Origin: Listeria weihenstephanensis | GTDB taxonomy: Bacteria; Bacillota; Bacilli; Lactobacillales; Listeriaceae | Direction of reading: 5' to 3' | Assembly: GCF_003534205.1 (NCBI RefSeq) | Contig: NZ_CP011102.1 | Span: 2,926,036 to 2,990,035, forward strand | Length of the DNA stretch: 64,000 nucleotides | Shown: positions 1 through 8,088 of the stretch, piece by piece | Layout: each line of letters starts with the position of its first letter | Position numbering within the stretch: position 1 is the first letter of the stretch | Program-made: the position numbers and the translations under genes | The notes under the pieces: generated by a model | Told to the model about the DNA's origin: nothing | What the model saw: the letters and a program-made list of their open reading frames with translations, nothing else | Database searches by the model: none

Positions 1-240
1 ATGATGATTCACAACTTGTGGTCGAAATTGTTGAAATAAGTCTTCCATTTTTTCAGTGTCACCAATATCTACTTTATAAAAATGAAATTCTGGATCATCG
101 ATTAAATCAGCAATGTTCGCTTCATTCCCGGAAATCAGATTATCAACACAAACGGTTCGGTACCCTTCGTTCAAGTACATCTTACAAATATGAGAGCCTA
201 TAAAACCTGCGCCACCTGTTACTAAAACTGTTTTTTTCAC
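1..240 (-). CDS. NAD-dependent epimerase/dehydratase, N-terminal part
   Basis: The 5' part of a nucleotide-sugar epimerase or dehydratase of the extended SDR family; the rest lies beyond the left edge. The reading starts at a GTG (238-240) with a GGAG nine bases upstream. It begins KKTVLVTGGAGFIGSHI, the classic GGxGFIG Rossmann NAD-binding motif, followed by a VDNL segment typical of UDP-sugar 4-epimerases and UDP-glucuronate decarboxylases. It leads in the same direction as the glycan genes at 554-4429 and would supply a sugar nucleotide to them. Substrate cannot be told from 80 residues. Confidence 0.85.
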   Translation of the reverse strand, partial: MKKTVLVTGGAGFIGSHICKMYLNEGYRTVCVDNLISGNEANIADLIDDPEFHFYKVDIGDTEKMEDLFQQFRPQVVNHH

Positions 241-412
241 GATGTATCACTCCATCACCTTATTTGACTTTCGCCTAGATCATCTCGCTCATTTATGTGA
301 GTATTTTATTTGCTGTCTTTGTTGCTGTGCTTATTGGGAACATCTTCATTATAATACTTCTCTATCAGTACCCTTTAGAGGGGCTTATTGCTTTAAAAGT
401 ATACTCTGTGCT

Positions 413-528
413 TTTTTATTCCTCTAGGTATATATATATATGTCTATTTAGTCGACTAACTCATACTGGTTTACAATTTTGAATACTTTATGAACAAAGA
501 AACTAGTATCCTTTTCAAGAAATTACGC
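413..528. repeat. Copy A of a diverged upstream-region repeat
   Basis: The gene-free stretch 241-553 holds a segment that reappears at 6715-6829 in the same orientation. Shared blocks include TTTATTCCTCTAG, ATGTCTATT and a nearly identical run of about 35 bases around GAATACTTTATGAACAA, then CTAGTA. In copy B the segment lies directly upstream of a plus-strand Crp/Fnr gene. Here no plus-strand gene follows: the next gene is the 3' end of the acetyltransferase on the minus strand. It may be a displaced promoter region. Confidence 0.7.
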
Positions 529-553
529 TTCTACGTGAAGATAGTGGCTTTTT

Positions 554-1285
554 TTATTGCTTTAGGACAATATCGGTATTCGCTGTATTTTTAATAACTT
601 TGTTTACCGCACTTTTCTCATCGCTTTTGTGCTTCATTCTTGCAGGGGTTCCAATAGCAATACTATAATCTGGAACATCCGTTAAAACCGTTGCGCTAGC
701 ACCAATAATTGTGTTAGAACCGATACACCGATTTTGCGTGATGACAGAACCTGCACCTACGAACACTTGATTTTTAATTTTTACGTTGCCAGATATCGTA
801 GTGTTTGCTGCAATCAAAACGCAATCAGCTACACTTGTTTCGTATTCGAGTGTAGCGCCCGCTAAAATAAATGTATGATTGCCGATGCTTCCTTGATGCA
901 TGACTGTTGCATTTGCCGATACATAAACACCATATCCAACGTACGTTGAAGGATCCACATACGCGAATGGATGGATAATCGTTGCATATCGCTCTGGGGC
1001 CAAGTCAAGCTCCTGAACCATCTCATATTTATTTTCTGGATCTCCAATCGCCACTATAAAATAGATATCTGCATCCCGACTCAGTGATTCCACCATTTCT
1101 ATAGGACCTCGGTGAATGCCTTCTTCTACGGTAGATAATTCGTATTGATCATCTAAGAATCCCCATATAGAAAAGCCTATATCAAAATTTTCAATGACAT
1201 TACGAATCATCCTGCCCTGCGATCCACTGCCAATAATAACAAGTTGTTTCTTAGCCTCTGTAGCGTTCTGCTGAAACGAATCCAT
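554..1285 (-). CDS. Sugar O-/N-acetyltransferase, NeuD/PglD family
   Basis: A 243-residue acetyltransferase of the sialic-acid O-acetyltransferase NeuD / PglD family, which acetylates an amino-sugar nucleotide or glycan sugar from acetyl-CoA. An N-terminal Rossmann-like domain (LVIIGSGSQGRMI, about residues 15-27) is followed by a left-handed beta-helix of hexapeptide repeats (about 105-215, e.g. IIGASATVLTDVPDYSIAIGTPAR). Its start overlaps the 3' end of the sugar transferase by 35 bases, so the two are probably translationally coupled. The PglC plus PglD pairing is typical of di-N-acetyl-bacillosamine-type pathways, but no aminotransferase is visible here, so the product is uncertain. A weakly conserved tail follows the helix. 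Confidence 0.85.
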   Translation of the reverse strand: MDSFQQNATEAKKQLVIIGSGSQGRMIRNVIENFDIGFSIWGFLDDQYELSTVEEGIHRGPIEMVESLSRDADIYFIVAIGDPENKYEMVQELDLAPERYATIIHPFAYVDPSTYVGYGVYVSANATVMHQGSIGNHTFILAGATLEYETSVADCVLIAANTTISGNVKIKNQVFVGAGSVITQNRCIGSNTIIGASATVLTDVPDYSIAIGTPARMKHKSDEKSAVNKVIKNTANTDIVLKQ

Positions 1286-1844
1286 CCTGACTAACGCCTT
1301 CTTTCTTAATAATTACTTTGACCGTCAGCAAAATAATCTTTACATCAAAGAGTAACGAATATTGCGTCACATAAGCAACATCCATTCGGAATTTAGTTTT
1401 CCAATCGATCTCGTTTCTACCATTCACTTGTGCCCATCCTGTGATTCCTGGTTTCATGTTCAACCGTTTGCTCTCTTCTTCTGTATATAGGTCATTGTAT
1501 TCTAGCAACAATGGCCTTGGACCAACTAAGCTCATATCACCTTTTAGAATATTTATTAGTTGTGGTAGTTCATCTATACTGGTTTTGCGCAAGATGTTTC
1601 CGACTTTTGTAATCCTTTGCTCATCAGGTAAAAGTTGCCCGTCCTCGTCATATAGTTCTTTCATTGACTTGAACTTATACAAACGAAATGCCTTCCCATG
1701 CAAACCAGGCCGATCTGTTTTATAAATTGGATTACCTTTGTAGTAAATGAAAAGAAATAACATCAGTAGAGCCATCGGAAGACATAAAACAAGAATTGCA
1801 ATAACCGCCACAACGATATCTATTACTGCCTTAATCCTCAACAT
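1251..1844 (-). CDS. Undecaprenyl-phosphate sugar phosphotransferase (PglC-like)
   Basis: A 197-residue monotopic phosphoglycosyl transferase that moves a phosphosugar from a nucleotide sugar to undecaprenyl phosphate, the first membrane step of glycan assembly. It is the short, PglC-like form: one hydrophobic re-entrant segment (about 8-33), then the catalytic domain with the Asp91-Glu92 dyad in SIDELPQL, LVGPRPL and KPGITGWAQVNGR. It lacks the multi-spanning N-terminal domain of WbaP/WcaJ types. It lies 18 bases after the UDP-glucose dehydrogenase, in one operon with it. Confidence 0.9.
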   Translation of the reverse strand: MLRIKAVIDIVVAVIAILVLCLPMALLMLFLFIYYKGNPIYKTDRPGLHGKAFRLYKFKSMKELYDEDGQLLPDEQRITKVGNILRKTSIDELPQLINILKGDMSLVGPRPLLLEYNDLYTEEESKRLNMKPGITGWAQVNGRNEIDWKTKFRMDVAYVTQYSLLFDVKIILLTVKVIIKKEGVSQDGFVSAERYRG

Positions 1845-1862
1845 ATCAATCTAACCCCACCC

Positions 1863-3191
1863 TCAAATATATACTGGCTCGTTCAGTTGCAATTCGCCAG
1901 TTCCTATTGAATAGTAGCTAATACCAGCTTTCTTCATTTGATCTTTGTCAAACACGAGTCGACCGTCTAATACTAATGGATGTTTCATTTGCGAGCTGAA
2001 TTCTTCCAGCTTTATTTTTTTGATTTCATCCCATTCTGTGACGACCAAAGCCGCGTCAGCTTGATATAAAACCTCTTCAATTGTTTCAGCAACGTGAATT
2101 TCTTCTCCAAAAACAGCTTTCATATTGGCTGCTGCTACTGGATCATAGATTGAAATCTTTGCACCACACCACAAGAGTTCTTTGATGATAACTTCTGATG
2201 CTGCCTCACGAATATCATCTGTTTCTGGTTTAAAAGCAACACCTAGGAGAGCAATCTGTTTTCCTTTCAAATCACTGTTGTAGTGTGATTTCAACACTTT
2301 CACTAGTTTCAATTGTTGTGCTTTGTTCGCCTGGATAACTGATTGTATTAGTTTGAAATCATAGCCACTATTTTTGGCGATCTGATTAAGTGCTAGTGTG
2401 TCCTTAGGAAAACAAGATCCACCATACCCAATACCGGCTTGTAAAAACGAACTCCCAATCCGATGATCCATTCCCATTCCAGCACTAACTTCGCGAATGT
2501 CTCCGCCAACTTTTTCACAAATGTTTGCAATTTCATTGATGAAACTGATTTTCGTAGCTAAAAAGGCGTTGGAAGCATATTTGATCATTTCTGCACTTTC
2601 GAGGCCTGTTTTAAAAATCGGAATTTGGAAGCCTTGATTGACTGCTTCTAATTGCTCTAGTGCTATATCATCATCTGCTCCGAGTACTATACGATCACCA
2701 TGGAATACGTCTTTGACTGCAACGCCCTCTCTCAAAAATTCTGGATTGGAGACAATCGATATTTTATACGGTGTTTTATTCTGGATAAATTTTTTCAAAT
2801 AACGGTTCGTACCTACTGGAACCGTACTCTTCACTACCACAACTGTATCTTGACTGATAGATTGCGCAATGTTCATCGCTGCTTCTTCGATGTATTCGAG
2901 ATTAGCTGAACCATCTTGCTTTTGTGGTGTACCAACAGCTAAGTACACGATCGAGCTGTCTGTAACTGCTGCTTTCAAATCAGTGCTAAAAGTGAGTCTA
3001 CCTGCGTTTATATTTTTCTCAATTAATTCCTCAATGCCTGGCTCATAAATCGGTGAAATAGACTTCTTCAATTGTGCTACTTTAAATGCATCAATATCTA
3101 CACAACAAACGTCGTGCCCTATTTCCGCCAGTGCCACACCTGTTACCAAACCAACATATCCCGTACCGATAACTACTATATTCACAATCAT
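1863..3191 (-). CDS. ugd: UDP-glucose 6-dehydrogenase
   Basis: A 442-residue NAD-dependent enzyme that oxidises UDP-glucose twice to UDP-glucuronate. It has the N-terminal Rossmann motif VVIGTGYVGLVTG, the linker helix, and the catalytic Cys260 in GIGYGGSCFPKDT, then the C-terminal UDP-binding domain with GVAFKPETDDIREA. Length and motifs are standard for the TuaD/Ugd group. Its ATG overlaps the preceding glycosyltransferase stop (ATGA, 3188-3191). The cluster therefore likely makes a glucuronate-containing polysaccharide or teichuronic-acid-like polymer. Confidence 0.95.
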   Translation of the reverse strand: MIVNIVVIGTGYVGLVTGVALAEIGHDVCCVDIDAFKVAQLKKSISPIYEPGIEELIEKNINAGRLTFSTDLKAAVTDSSIVYLAVGTPQKQDGSANLEYIEEAAMNIAQSISQDTVVVVKSTVPVGTNRYLKKFIQNKTPYKISIVSNPEFLREGVAVKDVFHGDRIVLGADDDIALEQLEAVNQGFQIPIFKTGLESAEMIKYASNAFLATKISFINEIANICEKVGGDIREVSAGMGMDHRIGSSFLQAGIGYGGSCFPKDTLALNQIAKNSGYDFKLIQSVIQANKAQQLKLVKVLKSHYNSDLKGKQIALLGVAFKPETDDIREAASEVIIKELLWCGAKISIYDPVAAANMKAVFGEEIHVAETIEEVLYQADAALVVTEWDEIKKIKLEEFSSQMKHPLVLDGRLVFDKDQMKKAGISYYSIGTGELQLNEPVYI

Positions 3192-4429
3192 TTGCTCCTC
3201 TCAAGCGTTTCTACTAAAATTCGTTCTACTTTATCAGCCAATTTCTCTGCACTATAACGTTCTTCTGCAATCCGTCTTATCTTTGGTTGTAATATGGCTA
3301 AACGTTCTCGCTGGCCCTCTAACTGAATTAATAAATCGGCTAATTCCTCAGGTTTAGTTGGATCTACATAGTGTCCGATACCGTATTCTTCTACAATATC
3401 TTTTGTCCAACCATCTGAATTAACAATAATTGGTTTCCCTGCAGCTAAAGAATCAAAAAATTTATTTGGGGAATTCGTTTTTAAAATTGGAACTGGCTTG
3501 AAACAAGTCATTGTAATGTTAGCCAATCCTGTTATCATCGGAACATCACTCCTTGATACATGACCTGTAAAAATAACATTTGTAAGCCTATTTTTAGCGC
3601 AATACCTTTCTAGCCTTGGCTTGCTCTTGCCATCGCCACTTATAACTACCTTGATATCTTCGCGACCTCTGTCTTTCAATACTTTTGCTGACTCTACCAA
3701 ATAATCGAGTCCATTCGCCTCTCCCATTGCACCTAAATGTAATAGAAGAAACTGGTTTTCTAACTGAAATCTAGCCCGCCATTCTCGTTGCTCTTTCTCA
3801 TAGTTTTTCTCTAGATCAAATAAGTTTAAATCTGATAAATTGGGGACCATTGTAACTTTATCTTGCTCGATACCAACAGCTACAATACCTTCTGTCATAC
3901 CAGGGGAAAGGCTAATAATATGATCTGCTTTTTGATACGTCTTTAATTCTAATTTTTCAAGTTGATTCAAAATAAATTTAGATTTAATGGCTCCCATTTG
4001 TTTCGGAGCTTCTGGCCATAAATCTCTCACTTCAAATACAAAAGGTACTTTCAATTTCTTCTGTAGTCTAAGTGTTGGTATTGCAATGGTTAACGGTGTA
4101 GATGTGGAAAACATGATATCAATATTCCGCATTTTTTTGCCGATTTTATAGGCTTTTTGCATGTAAGAAAAGAAAGACCAGCCTCGCTTTATTAACCCCA
4201 TATAATTAGAGTAATTATTTTTCATCGCAATCACTTCTATACCTTCAATTTGGTAGTATTTCACGTTTTTCTCTTCTTTATATGGTGTCTCACCAGCTAG
4301 AAATGTATCTGTTGTAAGCATGTATACCTCATGACCTTTTTCAATAAGCTTCTTCGCAAATTCATAAGATCTTGTTCCTGTATGCGAATTTCGGGTCGCA
4401 AAATATTGGTGAAGATATAATATTCTCAA
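3188..4429 (-). CDS. Glycosyltransferase family 4 (WbuB-like)
   Basis: A 413-residue GT-B fold glycosyltransferase. The N-terminal half (RILYLHQYFATRNSHTGTRSYE) resembles the WbuB-like GT4_like acceptor domain. The C-terminal GT4 domain holds LLHLGAMGEANGLDYL and the nucleotide-sugar motif around NKFFDSLAAGKPIIVNSDG. No signal peptide; it probably acts at the inner membrane face. The start is a TTG with AAGGAG ten bases upstream; no ATG fits this ribosome site. It heads the visible glycan operon, so the promoter must lie in or before the 4447-4959 gene. Confidence 0.88.
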   Translation of the reverse strand: MRILYLHQYFATRNSHTGTRSYEFAKKLIEKGHEVYMLTTDTFLAGETPYKEEKNVKYYQIEGIEVIAMKNNYSNYMGLIKRGWSFFSYMQKAYKIGKKMRNIDIMFSTSTPLTIAIPTLRLQKKLKVPFVFEVRDLWPEAPKQMGAIKSKFILNQLEKLELKTYQKADHIISLSPGMTEGIVAVGIEQDKVTMVPNLSDLNLFDLEKNYEKEQREWRARFQLENQFLLLHLGAMGEANGLDYLVESAKVLKDRGREDIKVVISGDGKSKPRLERYCAKNRLTNVIFTGHVSRSDVPMITGLANITMTCFKPVPILKTNSPNKFFDSLAAGKPIIVNSDGWTKDIVEEYGIGHYVDPTKPEELADLLIQLEGQRERLAILQPKIRRIAEERYSAEKLADKVERILVETLERSK

Positions 4430-4446
4430 TGACTAGACACTCCTTA

Positions 4447-4959
4447 TTATTTATCTTCTGCCATAACGATATTCCAGGCCGCTCTCTCATCGTTACTAAG
4501 TGGTTGATACATCAATTTAAATTTGTTGTAATCTTTTGGAATCTCATAATAACCGTCGCCTTCTACTGTTTTACTCGGCTTAATTGTTTCTGCAAAATTA
4601 ATTCCACTGCCCATATAATAATAATTTTCGCCGATATTGATAATGAAATCATTGGCAGCTACGACTAAATCTTTATTTGATATATTCTTGATTTTGTAAT
4701 GAATCTTTATTATTTTATTACCTTTTTTATTTTCTTCTGGCGATACAACATCAGCCACTTTTGTTGGTGTTATTTCTAACGTTTTCGTAGTTTTCACCTT
4801 GTTAAGGTCTCCTTGATCTTTTTTCTCTACTTGCTCTTGTTTCGTAGCATTGGTTTGTTTCGTTGTTGATGAGTCACTCGTATTCCCACAAGCTGTCAAA
4901 AGCATCGCTGAACACATTACTATACCTGCTGTTTTTACTATATTAGATATCTTTTTCAT
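4447..4959 (-). CDS. Lipoprotein, DUF4352/DUF5067-like
   Basis: A 170-residue secreted lipoprotein: lysine-rich start, hydrophobic stretch, and lipobox LLTAC (Cys about 24), followed by a Ser/Thr/Gln-rich linker (about 26-50). The C-terminal domain is an immunoglobulin-like sandwich resembling DUF4352/DUF5067 telokin-like lipoproteins of Firmicutes: IKIHYKIKNISNKDLVV and a conserved FIINIGENYY. No catalytic residues are visible and no function is known for the family. It lies 17 bases before the glycosyltransferase and may be co-transcribed. A CACTCC/GGAGTG hairpin precedes its ribosome site. Confidence 0.8.
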   Translation of the reverse strand: MKKISNIVKTAGIVMCSAMLLTACGNTSDSSTTKQTNATKQEQVEKKDQGDLNKVKTTKTLEITPTKVADVVSPEENKKGNKIIKIHYKIKNISNKDLVVAANDFIINIGENYYYMGSGINFAETIKPSKTVEGDGYYEIPKDYNKFKLMYQPLSNDERAAWNIVMAEDK

Positions 4960-5010
4960 GATTAATTCCTTTCATCACTCCGCTCTATCCGATCTGGAGT
5001 GTTCCTGTTT

Positions 5011-5673
5011 TTATTTTAATAAAATGAACTGCTTTGATTTTATAACGCAAAATTTCTCGTTCTCGAGTATCTTACAAATCTGAGACATTGAATTCATACT
5101 AAGATTTGCGTAATTTGCAATGTCTTTCCGTGTGAAATATCCTGGTATTTTAATTCCATTTTCATCTCGATAACCATACTTTTGGGCAATATCTGTCAAA
5201 ATATTTTTTAATCTTACTTTACCGATTTGCCGCATCAACATATATTTTTCTGCTATCAATATATTATAATTTTGATTATTCAAATACAGAAAAAGCCACC
5301 CCTCTTGCATATTCAACAAACTTTCTAACACACTTTGTTTGGAAAATGTATATATGATTGTTTTGGTTATTGTCCTCACTGTGTAATTGCTCGCCTTTGG
5401 TAAAAAGATATCATTCATCCCAACAATGTCATCTCCACTCGAAAACGAAATAATTTGATCCTCATATTCGTAAGCAACGACACCTTTTTCTAAAAAATGA
5501 ATATGATCACTCAAAATATTCTCTGAGTATAATTCTGTATTTTCAGGCACTTCTTTTTTTTTGAAATTAACTTTATAAACTAAATCATTTTTCAAAAGAT
5601 CTAATAACTTCTTTGCATTAAACTTCCCTTCCACTGTTTCTCTATTGTATAGCTCAGTAAAAAGTGTGCTCAT
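5011..5673 (-). CDS. Crp/Fnr-family regulator (PrfA-like) 1
   Basis: A 220-residue transcription regulator with an N-terminal cyclic-nucleotide-binding-like beta-roll (LEKGVVAYEYEDQIISFSSGDDIVGM) and a C-terminal winged helix (GYFTRKDIANYANLSMNSMSQICKILENE), the order of Crp/Fnr/PrfA proteins. The start is the ATG at 5671-5673, behind a GGAAGGAAGG ribosome site; an in-frame start 11 codons upstream lacks one. It has no Fe-S cysteine cluster and no clear cAMP-binding arginine, so the ligand is unknown. It lies 36 bases after a second paralogue, probably in the same transcript. Overall size is near that of Listeria PrfA. Confidence 0.85.
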   Translation of the reverse strand: MSTLFTELYNRETVEGKFNAKKLLDLLKNDLVYKVNFKKKEVPENTELYSENILSDHIHFLEKGVVAYEYEDQIISFSSGDDIVGMNDIFLPKASNYTVRTITKTIIYTFSKQSVLESLLNMQEGWLFLYLNNQNYNILIAEKYMLMRQIGKVRLKNILTDIAQKYGYRDENGIKIPGYFTRKDIANYANLSMNSMSQICKILENEKFCVIKSKQFILLK

Positions 5674-5709
5674 GTATTTCCTTCCTTCCAAAATAACATT
5701 CACCAAATT

Positions 5710-6360
5710 TTAAAATATTTTTTTAATGATTATAGGTTTCAGTGAAATAATACCTTGTTTTTTGAACTTACTTAAGATGAGATTGACATATTCTCTACTT
5801 GAATTACTTAGCTTTGCTATAATCTCTTGTGTGATACAATTTGGTAAGAAACCTGAATTATTAGAAGTTATGCACCAAGCGATGACTTCAAATACACGCT
5901 GTTCTGCTGGAAGTAGCATCCAATAAGATCTAATTTGATGTAGCTGTTTAAACATATCTTGCTGTGTTCTAATATGATATTTTTCGGAAGATCTAGACAT
6001 ATTTTCAAGCAAGCGATTTAAAAATCCCTTATTTACTAATATAATCTTACTTTCTGATAAAGCTGTTAGCGTTTTCTCTGCTCCCTCATCGATAGAGAGC
6101 CAACCTAAATCACAGGATTGATCTTTGAACAGGAGGAACGTATTTAGCATGCTTTTCTCTTTCGTAGGAACGATTATTTTTTCCTCGAAATATACTATTC
6201 CTTTCATATTAAATAAATATATATCTGATTTGCTTGAAAAATTCCAGATTAAATCACCTTTCTTCGCCTCGATAACTTGTATATTATTCGAATGTTGATT
6301 GTTATCATGATACTGTGTGAGAATCTGTTGTAAATTAATATCTTTTTCTAATGTAACCAT
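5710..6360 (-). CDS. Crp/Fnr-family regulator (PrfA-like) 2
   Basis: A 216-residue Crp/Fnr-like regulator. The beta-roll is weakly conserved (KGDLIWNFSSKSDIYLFNMKG), followed by a long dimer helix and a C-terminal winged helix around CITQEIIAKLSNSSREYVNLILSKFKKQGI. It starts at an ATG behind GGAGAGGTGAGC. It is divergent from the plus-strand paralogue at 6901 and shares their 540-base upstream region. Sequence identity among the three paralogues appears low, suggesting old duplications or separate acquisition. Target genes are not evident. Confidence 0.8.
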   Translation of the reverse strand: MVTLEKDINLQQILTQYHDNNQHSNNIQVIEAKKGDLIWNFSSKSDIYLFNMKGIVYFEEKIIVPTKEKSMLNTFLLFKDQSCDLGWLSIDEGAEKTLTALSESKIILVNKGFLNRLLENMSRSSEKYHIRTQQDMFKQLHQIRSYWMLLPAEQRVFEVIAWCITSNNSGFLPNCITQEIIAKLSNSSREYVNLILSKFKKQGIISLKPIIIKKIF

Positions 6361-6714
6361 GAAAGCTCACCTCTCCTAGTTTTATCAATGCCATATCTGT
6401 ATACTATCACTGAAGTCTTGAAAAAAAAATACAATATTTCTTGTTTATGAGCCCTAATAATGTACATTCTGTTACGTTATTGCTCAAAAAGCATTTTTTG
6501 ACTACTTTTTTTACTATTTTTGCTTAGTTGATTACATTATTGGTACGTGTTCACTCAAGTAAATTCATGTACATGAAAGTCCTTTGTATGTTATTCTAAA
6601 CTATAGAAGACACTAGGTACTTCAATAGGCTTGTTGCTTTTCTACGTACTTAGTATAACGCCTATAGATAGGTATCTATTGTTAGCTTTTGTTCCTTTAA
6701 CAGTGATTTTAGCT

Positions 6715-6829
6715 GTATTTTATTCCTCTAGATGTACATAAACATGTCTATTATGTTATATCAGCTAGCCTATACTGTAATTTTGAACACTTTATGAACA
6801 ATGAAACTAGTACTCTTTCTATAGAATTA
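6715..6829. repeat. Copy B of the upstream-region repeat; divergent intergenic region
   Basis: The 540-base gap 6361-6900 separates two divergent Crp/Fnr genes. Its right part repeats the segment at 413-528: TTTATTCCTCTAG, then a CATGTCTATT block and AATTTTGAACACTTTATGAAC followed by GAAACTAGTA. It ends about 70 bases before the plus-strand start, so it probably carries that gene's promoter or operator. A dyad-rich ATGTACATAAACATGT stretch lies inside copy B and is replaced by a TA repeat in copy A. The left half (6361-6600) is AT-rich with no gene. Confidence 0.7.
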
Positions 6830-6900
6830 TTGTCCTACATCCACGTTTATTCCCCTAGTATTCTATCAGAGTAACTTTTATTATTAAGGAGGTCTATGTT

Positions 6901-7602
6901 GTGTATCTTAAAGAAACGATCGATAATTTTGCGACTAGCTCCAATATCTTAAAACTGCTAAAAAAATATCCTCAGTTCAATCATCATTGTGTGGAGGAGC
7001 GAGTTCCTAAAGGTCAGGAATTATTATTTGGTAAAAGAAGAGATTATTTTTACTTAATTGAACAAGGCTTTGTTAAATACACGTACGCTGGTGAAACTGG
7101 GAAAAATTTCAGTTTTTTCACGCCTGCGGGTAGTTTTCCTTTTCTGCCAATGTACGAAGAGGATATTCCAACTAAATCTAAGTTAGAAGCATTGACTGAT
7201 GTGACTTGGTGGCGTATTGATTTTTCTTTTCTAAAACAAACGCTTCTATTAGAAGATCCTCGGAATTATATTTTGCTACATTTTGCAGCACGTACGCGTC
7301 GAGAACTTTATGCGATTGCAGTGAAGGACCGGCTAAATTCTAAAGAACGTATTTATTTCAGCATTATCTCTCTTATCAATATGGGATTTCGCATAGAGAC
7401 AAATACTGTAGAATTACCTATTTTCCTTACCTATGAGTCCTTGGCTGAACTTTCTAATACTTCCAAAGGGTATGCTTCCAAAGTTCTACTTGAACTGCGC
7501 CAAGAAAAAATTCTTATTTCTAATAAGAAGCCTTGGATCATTTCAGATGTAAAAAAATTAAAAGATTTATTAGAGGCGGATAACCTACCTAAGCCATTTT
7601 GA
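6901..7602 (+). CDS. Crp/Fnr-family regulator (PrfA-like) 3
   Basis: A 233-residue Crp/Fnr-family regulator close in size to PrfA (237). It starts at GTG 6901, eight bases after AAGGAGG; the nearby ATG is out of frame. The N-terminal beta-roll (GQELLFGKRRDYFYLIEQGFVKYTY) leads through a long helix to a winged helix: FLTYESLAELSNTSKGYASKVLLELRQEKIL. There is no Fe-S or haem ligand pattern. It is transcribed away from its two paralogues, behind repeat copy B. A short GATAGAAA/TTTCTATC hairpin follows the stop but lacks a T-run. Confidence 0.85.
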   Translation: MYLKETIDNFATSSNILKLLKKYPQFNHHCVEERVPKGQELLFGKRRDYFYLIEQGFVKYTYAGETGKNFSFFTPAGSFPFLPMYEEDIPTKSKLEALTDVTWWRIDFSFLKQTLLLEDPRNYILLHFAARTRRELYAIAVKDRLNSKERIYFSIISLINMGFRIETNTVELPIFLTYESLAELSNTSKGYASKVLLELRQEKILISNKKPWIISDVKKLKDLLEADNLPKPF

Positions 7603-7761
7603 TTGATAGAAACGCCTCTTTTTCTATCTAAAGAAGAGAATAAAGAGTTAACAGTTGCTTTATTGAAGAAAGCATGGTATATTTAACTAGACTTATTTTT
7701 GTTGGTGAAGAAATGATTAGTGAATAACTTTCCACTTCGTACCGCTAAGCAGGAATAGTAA

Positions 7762-7998
<237 letters not shown>

Positions 7999-8011
7999 TT
8001 TTAGCTGATGA

Positions 8012-8042
8012 AAGAGACTCACTTTTGTGAGTCTCTTTTTTT
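8012..8042 (+). terminator. Rho-independent terminator of csp
   Basis: Stem AGAGACTCAC/GTGAGTCTCT with a TTTT loop and a seven-T run, 14 bases after the csp stop. Confidence 0.93.
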
Positions 8043-8049
8043 ATACCCA

Positions 8050-8088
8050 GACAAAGAGGTGAGCCTGTGACAGGCTCACCTCTTTGTC
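8050..8088. terminator. Long perfect hairpin at the 3' end of the LTA-synthase-like gene
   Basis: An 18-bp perfect stem, GACAAAGAGGTGAGCCTG paired with its complement around a TGA loop. It touches the stop codon of the minus-strand gene that ends at 8088. It lacks a clean T-run on the minus strand, so it may act as a transcript-end stabiliser; the neighbouring csp terminator could work for both strands. Confidence 0.7.

Noticed and set aside
6736-6756. Classical PrfA box upstream of the third Crp/Fnr gene
   Set aside because: The ATGTACATAAACATGT stretch is dyad-rich but does not match TTAACANNTGTTAA, so I do not call it one.
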